From Halisarca cf. caerulea (lineage: Eukaryota > Porifera > Demospongiae > Chondrillida > Halisarcidae): a stretch of DNA of 64,000 bases. Below are positions 36,494-46,439 of the stretch, piece by piece. The stretch covers positions 1,362,869 through 1,426,868 of the forward strand of contig CAUJGJ010000003.1 of assembly GCA_963170055.1 (NCBI GenBank), in the 5' to 3' direction. Under the pieces are notes generated by a model, which ran no database searches, was not told the DNA's origin, and saw only the letters and a list, made by a program, of their open reading frames with translations. A program made the translations under genes and the position numbers. Within the stretch, counting starts at the first letter, position 1. Every line of letters begins with the position of its first letter.

Positions 36494-36595
36494 TATTAAT
36501 ATAAATATAACAGAACACTTAAATTAAAAGAAAACAGTCATGATTGTATCAGAACACCTAAAATTAAAAGGAAATAGTCATGATTGTGAACTACA

Positions 36596-36651
<56 letters not shown>

Positions 36652-36797
36652 TAAGCATTTTATTGGATAAACCCTGCATGTGATTTTTAAATAGCAGCCT
36701 CTTGCGAGCTAACAGCAAATTAACAGGTAGACTTGGGAAACATGACGTCAAACCTAATGCAAGTCAAAATATTAAACAAATATTATACTAATATATA
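35930..36797. repeat. Direct duplication (148 bp), copies 720 bp apart
   Basis: 35930-36077 and 36650-36797 both run from ACTAAGCATTT through AAACCCTGCATGTGATTTTT to TTAAACAAATATTATACTAA, with about three differences. Between them lie an (ATCT)n tract (36183-36250), an (AAT)n tract (36462-36490) and an (AT)n tract (36599-36650). Confidence 0.9.
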
Positions 36798-36806
36798 TAT
36801 ATATAT

Positions 36807-36812
36807 GAGGAG

Positions 36813-36854
<42 letters not shown>

Positions 36855-36860
36855 CTCCTC
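36807..36860. repeat. Palindrome with TA core
   Basis: GAGGAGTCAT, a (TA)n core, then ATGACTCCTC, a perfect inverted pair. The duplicated block at 36650-36797 ends just before it. Confidence 0.9.
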
Positions 36861-36960
36861 CAATGATCCCAAGCTTATGTAATTATAATTGATTGTCGTG
36901 TCCGTTAAAGTTATGGGATAGTCGCGAGAAACAGAGAACCTTGGTTTCATCCTCTCACCG

Positions 36961-37709
36961 TTAAAGAATCCAGGAGGGTAGCCACTGGGCAGACCCTGCA
37001 TGTTGCACCCAATCCTGCATGCCACTGAGAGGTGACATGTTGAATCTAAGGTCCCCTGGTCTGGTGTTAGAAACTCTAGCATCAACAAGCATGCAGCCCA
37101 TACCATGTGATTCATGAATGCTGGGTCTGATGACAGCCGTAACTTTTACTTTATGTGCTGTGTCAGAGAAGCTGTGATTGATGACTGGAACTGGCCGGGT
37201 TGACATGCAGCTGTTTGCTCCCATGCTCCCATGCAGCAGGATATCATATAATATGATGTGTGAGGAATGATGGGATTGAAGGAACAAGCAAGGGCTGCTA
37301 ATACTAGAGAATAATCGCAAAGCTACTGGATGTAGGATTCTATAGTAGAGACAGAGAGACCCTCTGCACCTAGATAAGCCATGAACAGGGTTACCTTCTC
37401 CTTCGTCACTGGAGAGGTGGCAAACAGCAGGGAGAATGCCACGTATGAAGACCAGCCAGTCTTGTACACCCATTGGGTGGAGTTTGCAAACCCTGCAGCT
37501 AAAAAGCCAAGAACTCGGCCCTCCAGCAGATACAACCAAACAAAGGGCGCTTGATTCTCGCAATCGTGATCCAAGACACAGTCCCGTGCTGTACATGTAT
37601 CTTCAACTGCGCATGCACTCTCATACTGGTCCTGCCACCAGCTTCTATACCTAGCTAGGACAAGCACCACGGGGCTACATATACAGGCTTTAACCCCAGT
37701 CAACTCCAT
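36961..37709 (-). pseudogene. Tyrosine-recombinase-type fragment (N-terminal domain)
   Basis: The minus-strand frame 37323-37709 ends with a segment of the type found in the N-terminal SAM-like domain of tyrosine recombinases: WVYKTGWSSYVAF, then PVTKEKVTLFMAYLG and GLSVSTIESYIQ. The frame then stops. Another open frame (from 37596 to 36961) overlaps but I recognise no catalytic R-H-R-Y part in it. It could derive from a DIRS/Ngaro or Crypton element. Only the domain resemblance is supported. Confidence 0.45.
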
Positions 37710-37999
37710 TAAATTCCATACACTACTGTGGTAACCTGGATCTCTGGTATGACTTCGCTACTCAGCAAGCTAACAATCATCACCTTTGCCACTGTTACAA
37801 TTGCACAATTGGACAATAGTATAACATCATTTTGCTAATAACATGGCGAATTCAGCAAAAGGAAGCATGGTAAATCTACCTGAAGGCTACAGGCTTGGCA
37901 TAGAAAAAGGACTATTGATTGCTGCATGATTTTGGTACCAATGGTCATTAAATTTATTTTACTCAAATTTACATAGCTTTAAGACAGAGTGATTCTCAA

Positions 38000-38459
38000 G
38001 ATACTATTCTTCATTCAGATCTCATGAAGCTCAAACGATTGCAAACATCTGGAATGCGACTCATTCTAAATGAGCAATGGACATGAGATCCAGGCTGGGA
38101 TGGTAGTCCATTGAAAACAAATTTAAGATGTAGAGACTGATTTGTGTAAAACAGTATGTTGATGATGATGGTTGTAAATGTGTAAAAATGTTCACTACCA
38201 GGAAGGAAATGGGTCTTCGGAGTTCAAGAGACTGAGATACTGATCTGTTTGTACATACTCCACATACTGATTGCATGATGAAATCATTTCTATTTAAGGG
38301 ATCTACCGATTGGAACAATTTACCTATTAATTTGCGTAAATCTTCTGATCTTAGTTTTAGGACAGGTCTGCTGAAATATTTTAACAGCATGTAACTAATT
38401 TAATATCATATGTTTGGAAATAGATTGGTTTTAATTATAATTTGTTTCAGTTACACATT
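38000..38459 (+). pseudogene. LINE remnant, end of ORF2 and start of 3' UTR
   Basis: On the plus strand, fragments resemble the extreme C-terminus of a non-LTR retrotransposon reverse transcriptase: DLMKLKRLQTSGMRLILN near 38020, and later FKGSTDWNNLPINLRKSS followed by a short tail ending near 38391. Frameshifts and stops separate them. The 3' part continues at 39256 after an inserted element. Confidence 0.6.
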
Positions 38460-38668
38460 TACGGTACAAGAAATAAAAAAGTTGACGTTTTACGGCCGTA
38501 GTACGGCCGTACTTGGCACCGTAATAGGACCGTACTAAAAAAAAATTACGGCCGTAACAAAAATTACGGACTTGACCGTAATACGATATGCGCCCCGAAT
38601 TTAACGCCTAGGTGAAGGTCGTAAGATCAGCGAATTTGGTCAGTGCTTCTTTCTGTGCTTCCAAGTAT

Positions 38669-39030
38669 GGTTTACTCCGACTACGGTAGGCACGGAAAAT
38701 ATGTTACCATGCGAAGAGTACAGTTCGCGAAGTTCGCTTGAAGTTCGAACGAAGTTCGTTCGAAGTTAGAACGAAATTTCACGTATTTCGGTAAAGGTTT
38801 GCACGAAGTTCGAAGCGAAGTTCCACGTACTTCGGTAGAAGTTTGCACGAAATTCGCTCGAAGTTCAGAGGAAGTTCGCTCGAAGTTTTTTTGCGAAGTT
38901 TGCTTCAAAATGCATGGTAACATATTTTCCGTGCCTACCGTATGTCAAACAAAGGATCGTTTACTACCGACGCCTTGGAGAATCCTACGAGGCAATCGTG
39001 CGACATCTGGAGGATGAAGGCCACGGGCAA
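38669..39030 (+). pseudogene. Tc1/mariner-type DNA-binding fragment, split by an insertion
   Basis: An ATG at 38669 starts MVYSD and then meets the nested element. Immediately after that element the frame resumes with VKQRIVYYRRLGESYEAIVR and HLEDEGHG, the pattern of the first helix-turn-helix of Tc1/mariner transposases. Without the insertion and one TA the frame is continuous for roughly 35 to 50 codons. No catalytic domain remains. Confidence 0.55.
38682..38942. mobile_element. Nested small MITE, 261 bp, with GAAGTTCG repeats
   Basis: The ends TACGGTAGGCACGGAAAATA(TG) and their exact reverse complement are about 31 bases long. The inside is an array of GAAGTTCG-type words (also GAAGTTCGCTC, ACGAAATTCGCTC). 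TA is at both edges. Confidence 0.88.
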
Positions 39031-39255
39031 CGAGACAACGGGAGAAGAGTTGAAGCGCGTTCTGCAAAAAAAACGGCATTCACGTTTGTGCCAGGACCGC
39101 TGTGGCGTGGAGGAAGAAGCTTTTTTAACGCCCGTAATTTTGACGAAATACCGTAGTAAATCGAAAAACGGGTCCGTAGTACGGTCCGTTTTAGGACCGT
39201 ACTTAGAAAAACGGTACGGCCGTAAAACGTCAACTTTTTTATTTCTTGTACCGTA

Positions 39256-39520
39256 TTACAATTAATTCTACTTTCATGTAGTTTAATCTGTTTGTTCTTA
39301 TACCACCATTAATTTATAACCTGTGTGTGCGTTATCCACTCAATTACCATGTTCGTTTGTTGTCTATTATGTTGCATTGTTTATTTCTCTTTTTCCTCAA
39401 TTTTGCATGGTTCTCTGTTTTTGTGTTATCTACACTTATCATTATGTCTGTTTGTTGAATATTGTTTTTCCTTTTTGGTTCCCCGTTCATACCAGCCATA
39501 TTGTGCTGATGGGGTTACCT

Positions 39521-39565
<45 letters not shown>
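39256..39565 (+). mobile_element. LINE 3' UTR with (AAT)n tail
   Basis: Continuation of the retroelement at 38000-38459, ending GGGGTTACCTTT followed by (AAT)n at about 39522-39565. Confidence 0.6.
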
Positions 39566-39572
<7 letters not shown>

Positions 39573-39754
39573 CACCTGTTGTTTTTGTCTATGATAATGA
39601 TAGTTTTAGTATTAATTCATTATTTTACTTTAGAGACTTGGGGGAGCCTGTGCCTATACCCCCCCTCCCCCCTCCCTCAAGTTCCTACCATGTAGAACAC
39701 ATTATAAAAATTAATGTGCAAATCTCACAACATACTTCACTCTTCTACTCTTAG

Positions 39755-39970
39755 CAATGGTGCTTTGTTTGTCCTATATAAATTGCCACCACAACAGATG
39801 TTATCTTACAGGTTACAGCAGACACTAGTAACATTGAGAAAATTTTGTCAAAATTCCCCTGCATGGTTCTGTTATTCATAACATCTAACCATCTGGAACA
39901 CATTGCATTTACTTGATCACTGCCCAAGACAAAACCAATATTTAATACTCTATTGCATCCAATGAATGAC
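39755..39970 (-). pseudogene. Degenerate Ig-like exon in gene B
   Basis: The minus-strand frame contains QGNFDKIFSM and VSAVTCKITS, which align with the FRLNISDVTN...VSSVACRIAA segment of the gene B Ig exon. The first half is poorly preserved and there is no good splice pair. It is a decayed tandem duplicate of 41222-41590. Confidence 0.55.
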
Positions 39971-40299
39971 ATGTTAATACAATAATGTGGACAAACAACA
40001 ATGCTAACATTTAGCTTGTTTTAATATATGAGGGGTGCCATACCCACCTACTCCGGCAGACTAGAGCAGCAAGCTATTTCAATGACAAAGACTTAACACA
40101 TATATGTATACGTATGTTGGCACAAAATATTCCCATTCAACTTAGTGCATTTTGCTTGGAATAAACCATTTTGTTTAGTCCAATCTCTCTTATATTCTAA
40201 TGGGTCTGAATTTTGGCACACTGTCTCAGTGTGGGTAGCAAATTTTTGAGAGAATACAATATTCCATTACCCAATTACATGCAGTAAGATATATTTGCT

Positions 40300-40338
40300 A
40301 ACCACTATTATGTACATATTATGTACATAATAGTGGTT
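40300..40338. repeat. Perfect 18-bp palindrome
   Basis: AACCACTATTATGTACAT, three bases, then its exact reverse complement. It abuts the donor side of the degenerate Ig exon at 40342. Confidence 0.95.
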
Positions 40339-40341
40339 TAC

Positions 40342-40590
40342 TTTAACAACTGGGATACTCTCCACTGTTAATAGTGGTGTTACTCCCAATGGAACTAAAC
40401 CGTTAAAAGTTGATATCCTACAGGTAACAGATGATAACTCCCAAACTAGTAACATTGAGAATACTCAGTCGAAAATCATGTAGTTGTGAGTTCATAGCAT
40501 CAATTTGTCAATGATTAGGATACATGGGTTCTCCTTGACCCTCATTCAAGTCAGAGACACCATTAATGGTCCAATATACAACATAACGTT
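40342..40590 (-). pseudogene. Second degenerate Ig-like exon in gene B
   Basis: Read on the minus strand, VVYWTINGVSDLNEGQGE followed by PMYPN aligns with the tryptophan-containing middle of the Ig exon. After stops, ELSSVTCRIS and GVTPLLTVESIPVV align with its end. A weak donor (AAA/GTAAAC) sits where gene B has AACA/GTAAGT. Confidence 0.65.
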
Positions 40591-40599
40591 TAAAGCTTA

Positions 40600-41220
40600 T
40601 TAATAATAAACAAGCAACTATTTATCTCTACAACAATGTTATCAGGTTTATGAAGGGGTTTCATCCTTCAGCTTTGTATTTTTCGCCTTCGTTGCAATTT
40701 TGAAGTAATTTGCTACATTTTGGCAGAGTTTCAATCACGGTTTAGTATTATAATAACATATTCTCAAGTAATTCTAAACAAGGGATGGCAGTCCCACGGG
40801 CTTTTACCCGAATTACGTACTTGTATTATAAAATAAATAACTGCAAAAAAGTCTAAGAGCACATGCAGCTGCAGGTTGAAAGAAGGTACATATGTAGAGA
40901 AATTTGTTTGCATGGAATGGGAGGTGGGGGTGGGGTTCTAAAGTAATACATCCCATACTACCACTTAGTAGCACTCCATTATTTACGTTCAAGTTCACGA
41001 TATTGTTCTTCATCTGCAGATTACAGTACTCTTTTCTGCCACTCAATTTTTAGAAAAATGATGATTTCCTGCTATTTTAATCAACAAACGTATGAATCAC
41101 TAATATTTGTCAGTAAAAGGGTTCAAACAGTGTGGTTAAAAATAAAAATGTTATTTCTGGCAAATACGTACGTACACATACAGTAACAATAAAGTACTGT
41201 GCTACATACATATTCACTTA
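40600..41220 (-). other. Gene B intron sequence
   Basis: Nothing recognised between the intact and the degenerate Ig exons. Confidence 0.4.
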
Positions 41221-41221
41221 C

Positions 41222-41590
41222 TGTTAACAACAGAGATATTCTCCAATGTTGATAGTGGTGTTATTCCCACTTGAATACCGCCACTGTCAAGAGCTGCTAT
41301 CCTACAGGCAACAGAGGACACTCCCAAATTAGTAACATCGCTAATGTTCAGTCGAAACTCCCCTGGTTGAGGGCTGCCAGCATCAACAGGATACATGCTG
41401 TTCACTTGAACCACAGTCAAGGCAGAAGAAGCACCATTAAAGAACCAAAATATGTTATAATTGGCCACATCTCCAATGAATCCTGATGATGTACATGATA
41501 TGAATGGAGTCCCTTCCTTCAGTTGCTGATCACCAAAACAGAATCCACTACCACTGACATAGTTGGTACCACTCAAGACTGCTGTTTGAC
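41222..41590 (-). CDS. Receptor gene B, Ig-like domain exon
   Basis: This 369-base exon is phase 1 at both ends (acceptor ATATTTACAG, donor AACA/GTAAGT). It encodes an Ig-like domain: GQTAVLSGTNYVSGSG, cysteine in FISC, tryptophan in IFWFF, then FRLNISDVTN and the second cysteine in VSSVAC. It is the first recognisable exon of gene B. No signal peptide exon was found upstream, so the gene is 5' incomplete in this annotation. Compared with gene A, similarity is strong at the start and around the second cysteine but weak in the middle. Confidence 0.85.
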
Positions 41591-41934
41591 CTGTAAATAT
41601 AAATTGAATAGTTACTGTATGTACGTATCTGGAAATAATATAAAACAATTAAGTCATAAAATTTCTACATACGGTAGATGAAGTTGTATGCTGTACATCG
41701 AGAAATTATCATGTAAAAAACTGCTACGCAAGATCTCGTGCGTGTGCCCCCATCCCTCAGACGAGGAGGTAGGTGTAGGGTAATAGGTAAGAGGAGGTAC
41801 TACAATGATGTTCACCAAGGAGGACTTGAAATTCCTTGAACATTTATGATACGTAAATGATAATAATAATATTAATCTTTGTTGTTGAATAATATTCCTT
41901 ACAGTATCAATTTTTGTGGTTTTTCCTACCCATG

Positions 41935-43236
41935 AAATTATTTTAACGGCAAATTTTCCCGATTTACGGTATATATGTAAGTACACATAAAATAATATTA
42001 TGATATTGTTGTTTGTTGCCTATACTGGATGCCCATGTATGCAAGGGATGACAAATGGTCAATCACTAAAAATCATTAGAACGAGGTGGGTTTGTATGTT
42101 GCACAGGTCTGAACAGGGATAAAGATAGACATACACAAGGCTATAGATGTGCGTAGGGCCAGGCATACATGGGGCTAGACGGGTAAGGGGTCTACAATGC
42201 AAAATTCACTACTCATGCCCAGGCCTGCAAATGCAGACAATTTTAGACTCAGGCTACATCAAAACCTAGTCCAACCAGCTGGACTATTATAATCAAAACA
42301 GTGTTTCTTGTCTGTAAAGAGTGGCTTGATGCATGTATAATTTAATATAAATACTTTATATTCACTAGACATAATAATATTGTTCATATGAACTGTGTAC
42401 TAACCAAATATCTACTACAGTAACTTATTGTACAACACAATTAATAGTCTTCAAAATTGGCTAACACACTCAGGTGCACAAAACAATCATACCTTGCACC
42501 AAAGACTTTAAAAGCCACAATCCAAGAAGGGGCCAGAAATAGATGATAAATGCCATGTTAAACGCTCTCCTACATTATACGTAATAGCATATTAATAAAT
42601 ACAAATGAAAACATCTATCACTTCTAGTACCATGAATTTCAATGTTAGATTAGTGTGAACTTCTTTAATTATGCCAATTGTCAAATGGGTTAATGGACTT
42701 CACTCTCCAAAGGGGAGAGGGGTAGTGAACCTACCTGACTGACCTATATGACTAACAGTTCCCACACACTCAGCACCACTCAGCATGCCTGCACAGAGGA
42801 GGGACTCAAGGAGAGCATCCCTGGTATAAAGAGGGACAAGGACACCGCCCCAGGTATGACCTCTGACCCCTGACCTCGCACCTAATAAGTGTTAGCGGTT
42901 TTAGTAGCATTTCTGTGGGTACAGACCTGCGGGAGAGTCTGAAGAGCGGTTACCATGGTACCAGGGGGTCGATCACACCTGGGATCAATGACCCAAACAC
43001 CCTCTTTTCATGCTCTACTAGAAGAGCGGAGATTCCTTAAAAAATATTTAAAAAGTTGCCGTTAAAATTAGTTTAACAGCAAATTTTCCCGATTTACAGT
43101 ATATGTACGTAAGTACACATAAAATTAATATTATTATTATGATATTGTTGTTTGTTTGCCTATACTGGATGCCTATATGTATGCAAGGGATGACAAATGG
43201 TCAATCACCAAAAATCATTAGAACGAGGTGGGGTTG

Positions 43237-43314
<78 letters not shown>

Positions 43315-43460
43315 TGCACAGGTCTGGACAGGCATAGAGATAGACATACACAGGGCCATATGTAGATGTGCATAGGGCCAGGTATACATGGGGCTAGATG
43401 GGCAAGGGGTCTACAATGCAAAATTCACTTTTTATGCCCAGGCCTGCAAACACAGATATA
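41935..43460. repeat. Duplicated block of about 310 bp, copies 1.1 kb apart
   Basis: 41935-42240 and 43070-43455 match closely (both contain CAGCAAATTTTCCCGATTTA or its one-base variant and GGGATGACAAATGGTCAATC). In the second copy a long (TA)n tract (about 43238-43308) sits where the first copy has only GTATGTTG. The left copy has TTTACGGTA at its start, possibly an element end. Confidence 0.9.
43238..43308. repeat. (TA)n microsatellite inside the second duplicate
   Basis: A pure AT dinucleotide run, absent from the first copy of the block. Confidence 0.95.
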
Positions 43461-44278
43461 AAGGCTGAGATTGCGACAATGTGGTCACACCTATCCACGC
43501 AAGCTCTGTGGGGCTCCGCATCACATCCGACGTCATGTAACTATGTCTACAGATTACATAGCTATGCACTGCACTTATCGCATAGGGCTGACTTACCTAA
43601 TTGTTATGTGGCTGGGTGATTACGAATGACGCCATTAACTATAGCCAATCTCTGAATACCTATCTAGATCATTGGGGCAAGCCTAAGCGAGCCCCACAAT
43701 GGCATGATGTACGGGGGTTGTGTCTGTGGCTGGCTGGATATGTATGTATGCATGCATATTTGTGTCGTACATTCAGCCGACAAAATTTTTCTCCTAATTA
43801 TTCTGGCTACATAGCTACAACTTTCGGGGATGAGGCCTGACTCAGAGTGCTCTCTGCTCTTTCTTTGTGTGTTTCGCTTGCTCAACGGGCCCCTTCCCTC
43901 TTTTTTACCTGGCCCTTTCCTCTCTTTTACCTGACTGTTAGTTTGGGATCGAATGAGTGAATGCGGCCGTGCTTGTCTTTTAGTAACACAAATGCGCATC
44001 GATTACTCACTATTGGCTGCTGATGACAAGGTAAACAGCAAAATTTGAGGCAGGAAAAGGCATCAACAGATCCACTTTCCCTGTCTCCTGTCTTCTATAA
44101 TTGTGTTGTACCATAAAATTAATACTAATTTAATGTAGTCAACTTAACTTCAAGTTAGTTATAATTGCAAGCCAACATTGACACATATTGAAATAGGATT
44201 GACTGCCCCACTTAAGCTTATAAGCTTGATGGCATCAGCGTAATACTATATATAATGCTAAATCCCCTAAAAAACACT

Positions 44279-44326
<48 letters not shown>

Positions 44327-45500
44327 ACACACATAATATATACTAGTTGTGAACCAAGTTCAGAACCTCGCGATTGCTAAAATGAAACTTGAATTTTGAA
44401 ATAGAAATTGAATTGTGTTGAATTCCATTTTGACTGCTGCTTTTGAATTCAAAACTGATGTGTGTGCTAATGCTTTGAGTTGTAATGCTAGATTGAGTGT
44501 AATGGTACTACAATGGCCATGCAGATGCAAAGTTAGCAGTTTTGTTGTTTACTCACTTGCCACATGCTTGCAAGACACAGTGTGTAAACTACAGCCATCA
44601 GTACTCGTGAACAAGGCTGTACGACAGTGTAACATTTGTAATTTGTAACATTTGACATTCAATTTGGTTGAGTCATGCATCAGTGATTGACACAAATCTG
44701 TTGAGTTTTTATTTCTTCTGGTGACACTGCAATAAATTTGCAAAGTAAATGGTCACTTTTCATTGTATATGATTCAATTGAATTGCAATGCTTGGTTCAA
44801 TTTGGCCTGCTTGAACATTCAAATTGACAATAGGACTGAGCAATGCATGTGACATGTACCACTGCACATAATCTGCACAAGAAACCAAGTTGCAGTCCAT
44901 GGTGCTAGAAGTATCATAATTATGCTTCCTCAGCATAATACTATTGTCAATATATACCTGGACATATGTATTCGTGGACCTTGTCAATGATTAAAATTCT
45001 GAATCAATAATATTGTAATTCATGTACCACCACACAACTGCATAAGTGATAGAAACAAAGTTGCAAACATTTTTCGTTTATCATTTGGTTCTATTTGAAC
45101 AAGCAGTCTGTTTTTTTTCAAGAAGTCTTTAAAATTTCTTTTGAATCCATGAACTTCATATTGATTGAACATACATCACACAATGTCATATATAACTTGC
45201 TGCTCATACGTACATGAAATTTGTTTCTGTTATGTGTCGCCAATCTGCATGACATTGTGTTTTAGATGATTTGTACTTCAGTGCACTTAAATTTGTGGAT
45301 TTGACATAATATTATTCAGGTGCCTGGAGTACAGTTGTGACACAGGCTGCTGTGTATAAAATGGGTTCAAATTTTGGGTTACATTAGATTTGTTTCATTG
45401 TGATGAAATCCATGGTTTCTGCAAAGGGTTATCTTCAGACACATGTCACATGGTATAATTAAGTTAAAATCAGAATCTAACAAATATACATAAATGTGCA
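43460..45500. other. Non-coding stretch with (CA)n(CG)n tract
   Basis: No gene recognised. 44281-44332 is (CA)n then (GC)n then (CA)n, an alternating purine-pyrimidine tract. Confidence 0.45.
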
Positions 45501-45502
45501 TA

Positions 45503-45994
45503 TACCGTATATAATGTAATTTTTCATCAGAGCAATTGTCAGGAAAAAAACATCATTTAGAATGGAATTGCAAGGTTTCTGAAAGGTGGCGAATAATTGG
45601 AATGGGGGGACAAATATTTAGAATCAACGACGGCGAATTAGAACCATAGAAAAATGGCAGTTTCTAGCTTGAGAACTGTTGCGCCTGTTCGAGGATACCA
45701 CTTATACAACGAATTTCGAATGAAAAATGAAAATCTTCCATGATTCGATGATTACTCGAACAAAATAAAAATGACAAATATAAACAAAGGAACAGTGATT
45801 TCTCCAGTACGGTATATCAATGGCACAACAAATGGCAGAACGAAGGTGGCCAGCCTGCGTGACGAATAATTAGGGTCTCTGACATACGTAGGATTAAAAC
45901 ACTTGCTATTTCATCATCAATTAGAATGCTTTTCATCCCTTTTGGAGCCCATGACGAATAATTGGAATGAAGAAAAATTAGAGCATATACAGTA
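45503..45994. mobile_element. MITE-like element, 492 bp
   Basis: The left end TACCGTATATAATGTAATTT and, in reverse, the right end TACTGTATATGCTCTAATTT match at most positions and both go on into TTC. Subterminal words of the type GAATAATTGGAATG recur near both ends. TA lies at each edge. Confidence 0.6.
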
Positions 45995-46274
45995 TATAAT
46001 CATTTACCCTATCAGTTTGAAAGTCCACTGATGTCACATTATAATAATATTTGGCATACCGGTGCAGGTTCCATACATGAACTACATACATCTCTCAGAC
46101 TAAGACTTCAACAAACAATAGTCAAGGTGAATACATTATGTACTCAATTAAATGTTTTCCTTGCTGTATTGCATGTATAATTTTAGAAAACGGCATACCG
46201 GCGATACCAGCGAAAATGAGCTGCATATATATATCAGGATGTTAAATGAAATGTGAAGTGTCAGTTTACATTCG

Positions 46275-46437
46275 ATCAGGAACGTAACAAATAATTTGTA
46301 CAAAATCAACACACACAACGTTTCGGCCACGTAGGCCTTCATCAGCTGTATAAAACATTTTATGCAGCTGATGAAGGCCTACATGGCCAAAACATTCTAT
46401 GCATTGATTTTGTACAATTGATCTGTTACGTCATAGA
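46275..46437. repeat. Fold-back repeat, about 80-bp imperfect arms
   Basis: AATTTGTACAAAATCAA...GGCCTTCATCAGCTG is mirrored by CAGCTGATGAAGGCC...TTGATTTTGTACAATT around a short AT-rich loop near 46358, with a few mismatches. Confidence 0.8.
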
Positions 46438-46439
46438 AT

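Larger units (their letters stand above)
38460..39255. mobile_element. Inverted-repeat element, 796 bp, 41-bp perfect ends
   Basis: 38460-38500 (TACGGTACAAGAAATAAAAA, then AGTTGACGTTTTACGGCCGT) is the exact reverse complement of 39215-39255, and TA lies at both edges. It is inserted in the LINE remnant. Its interior holds a helix-turn-helix fragment (see 38669-39030) interrupted by a smaller element at 38682-38942. Confidence 0.9.
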
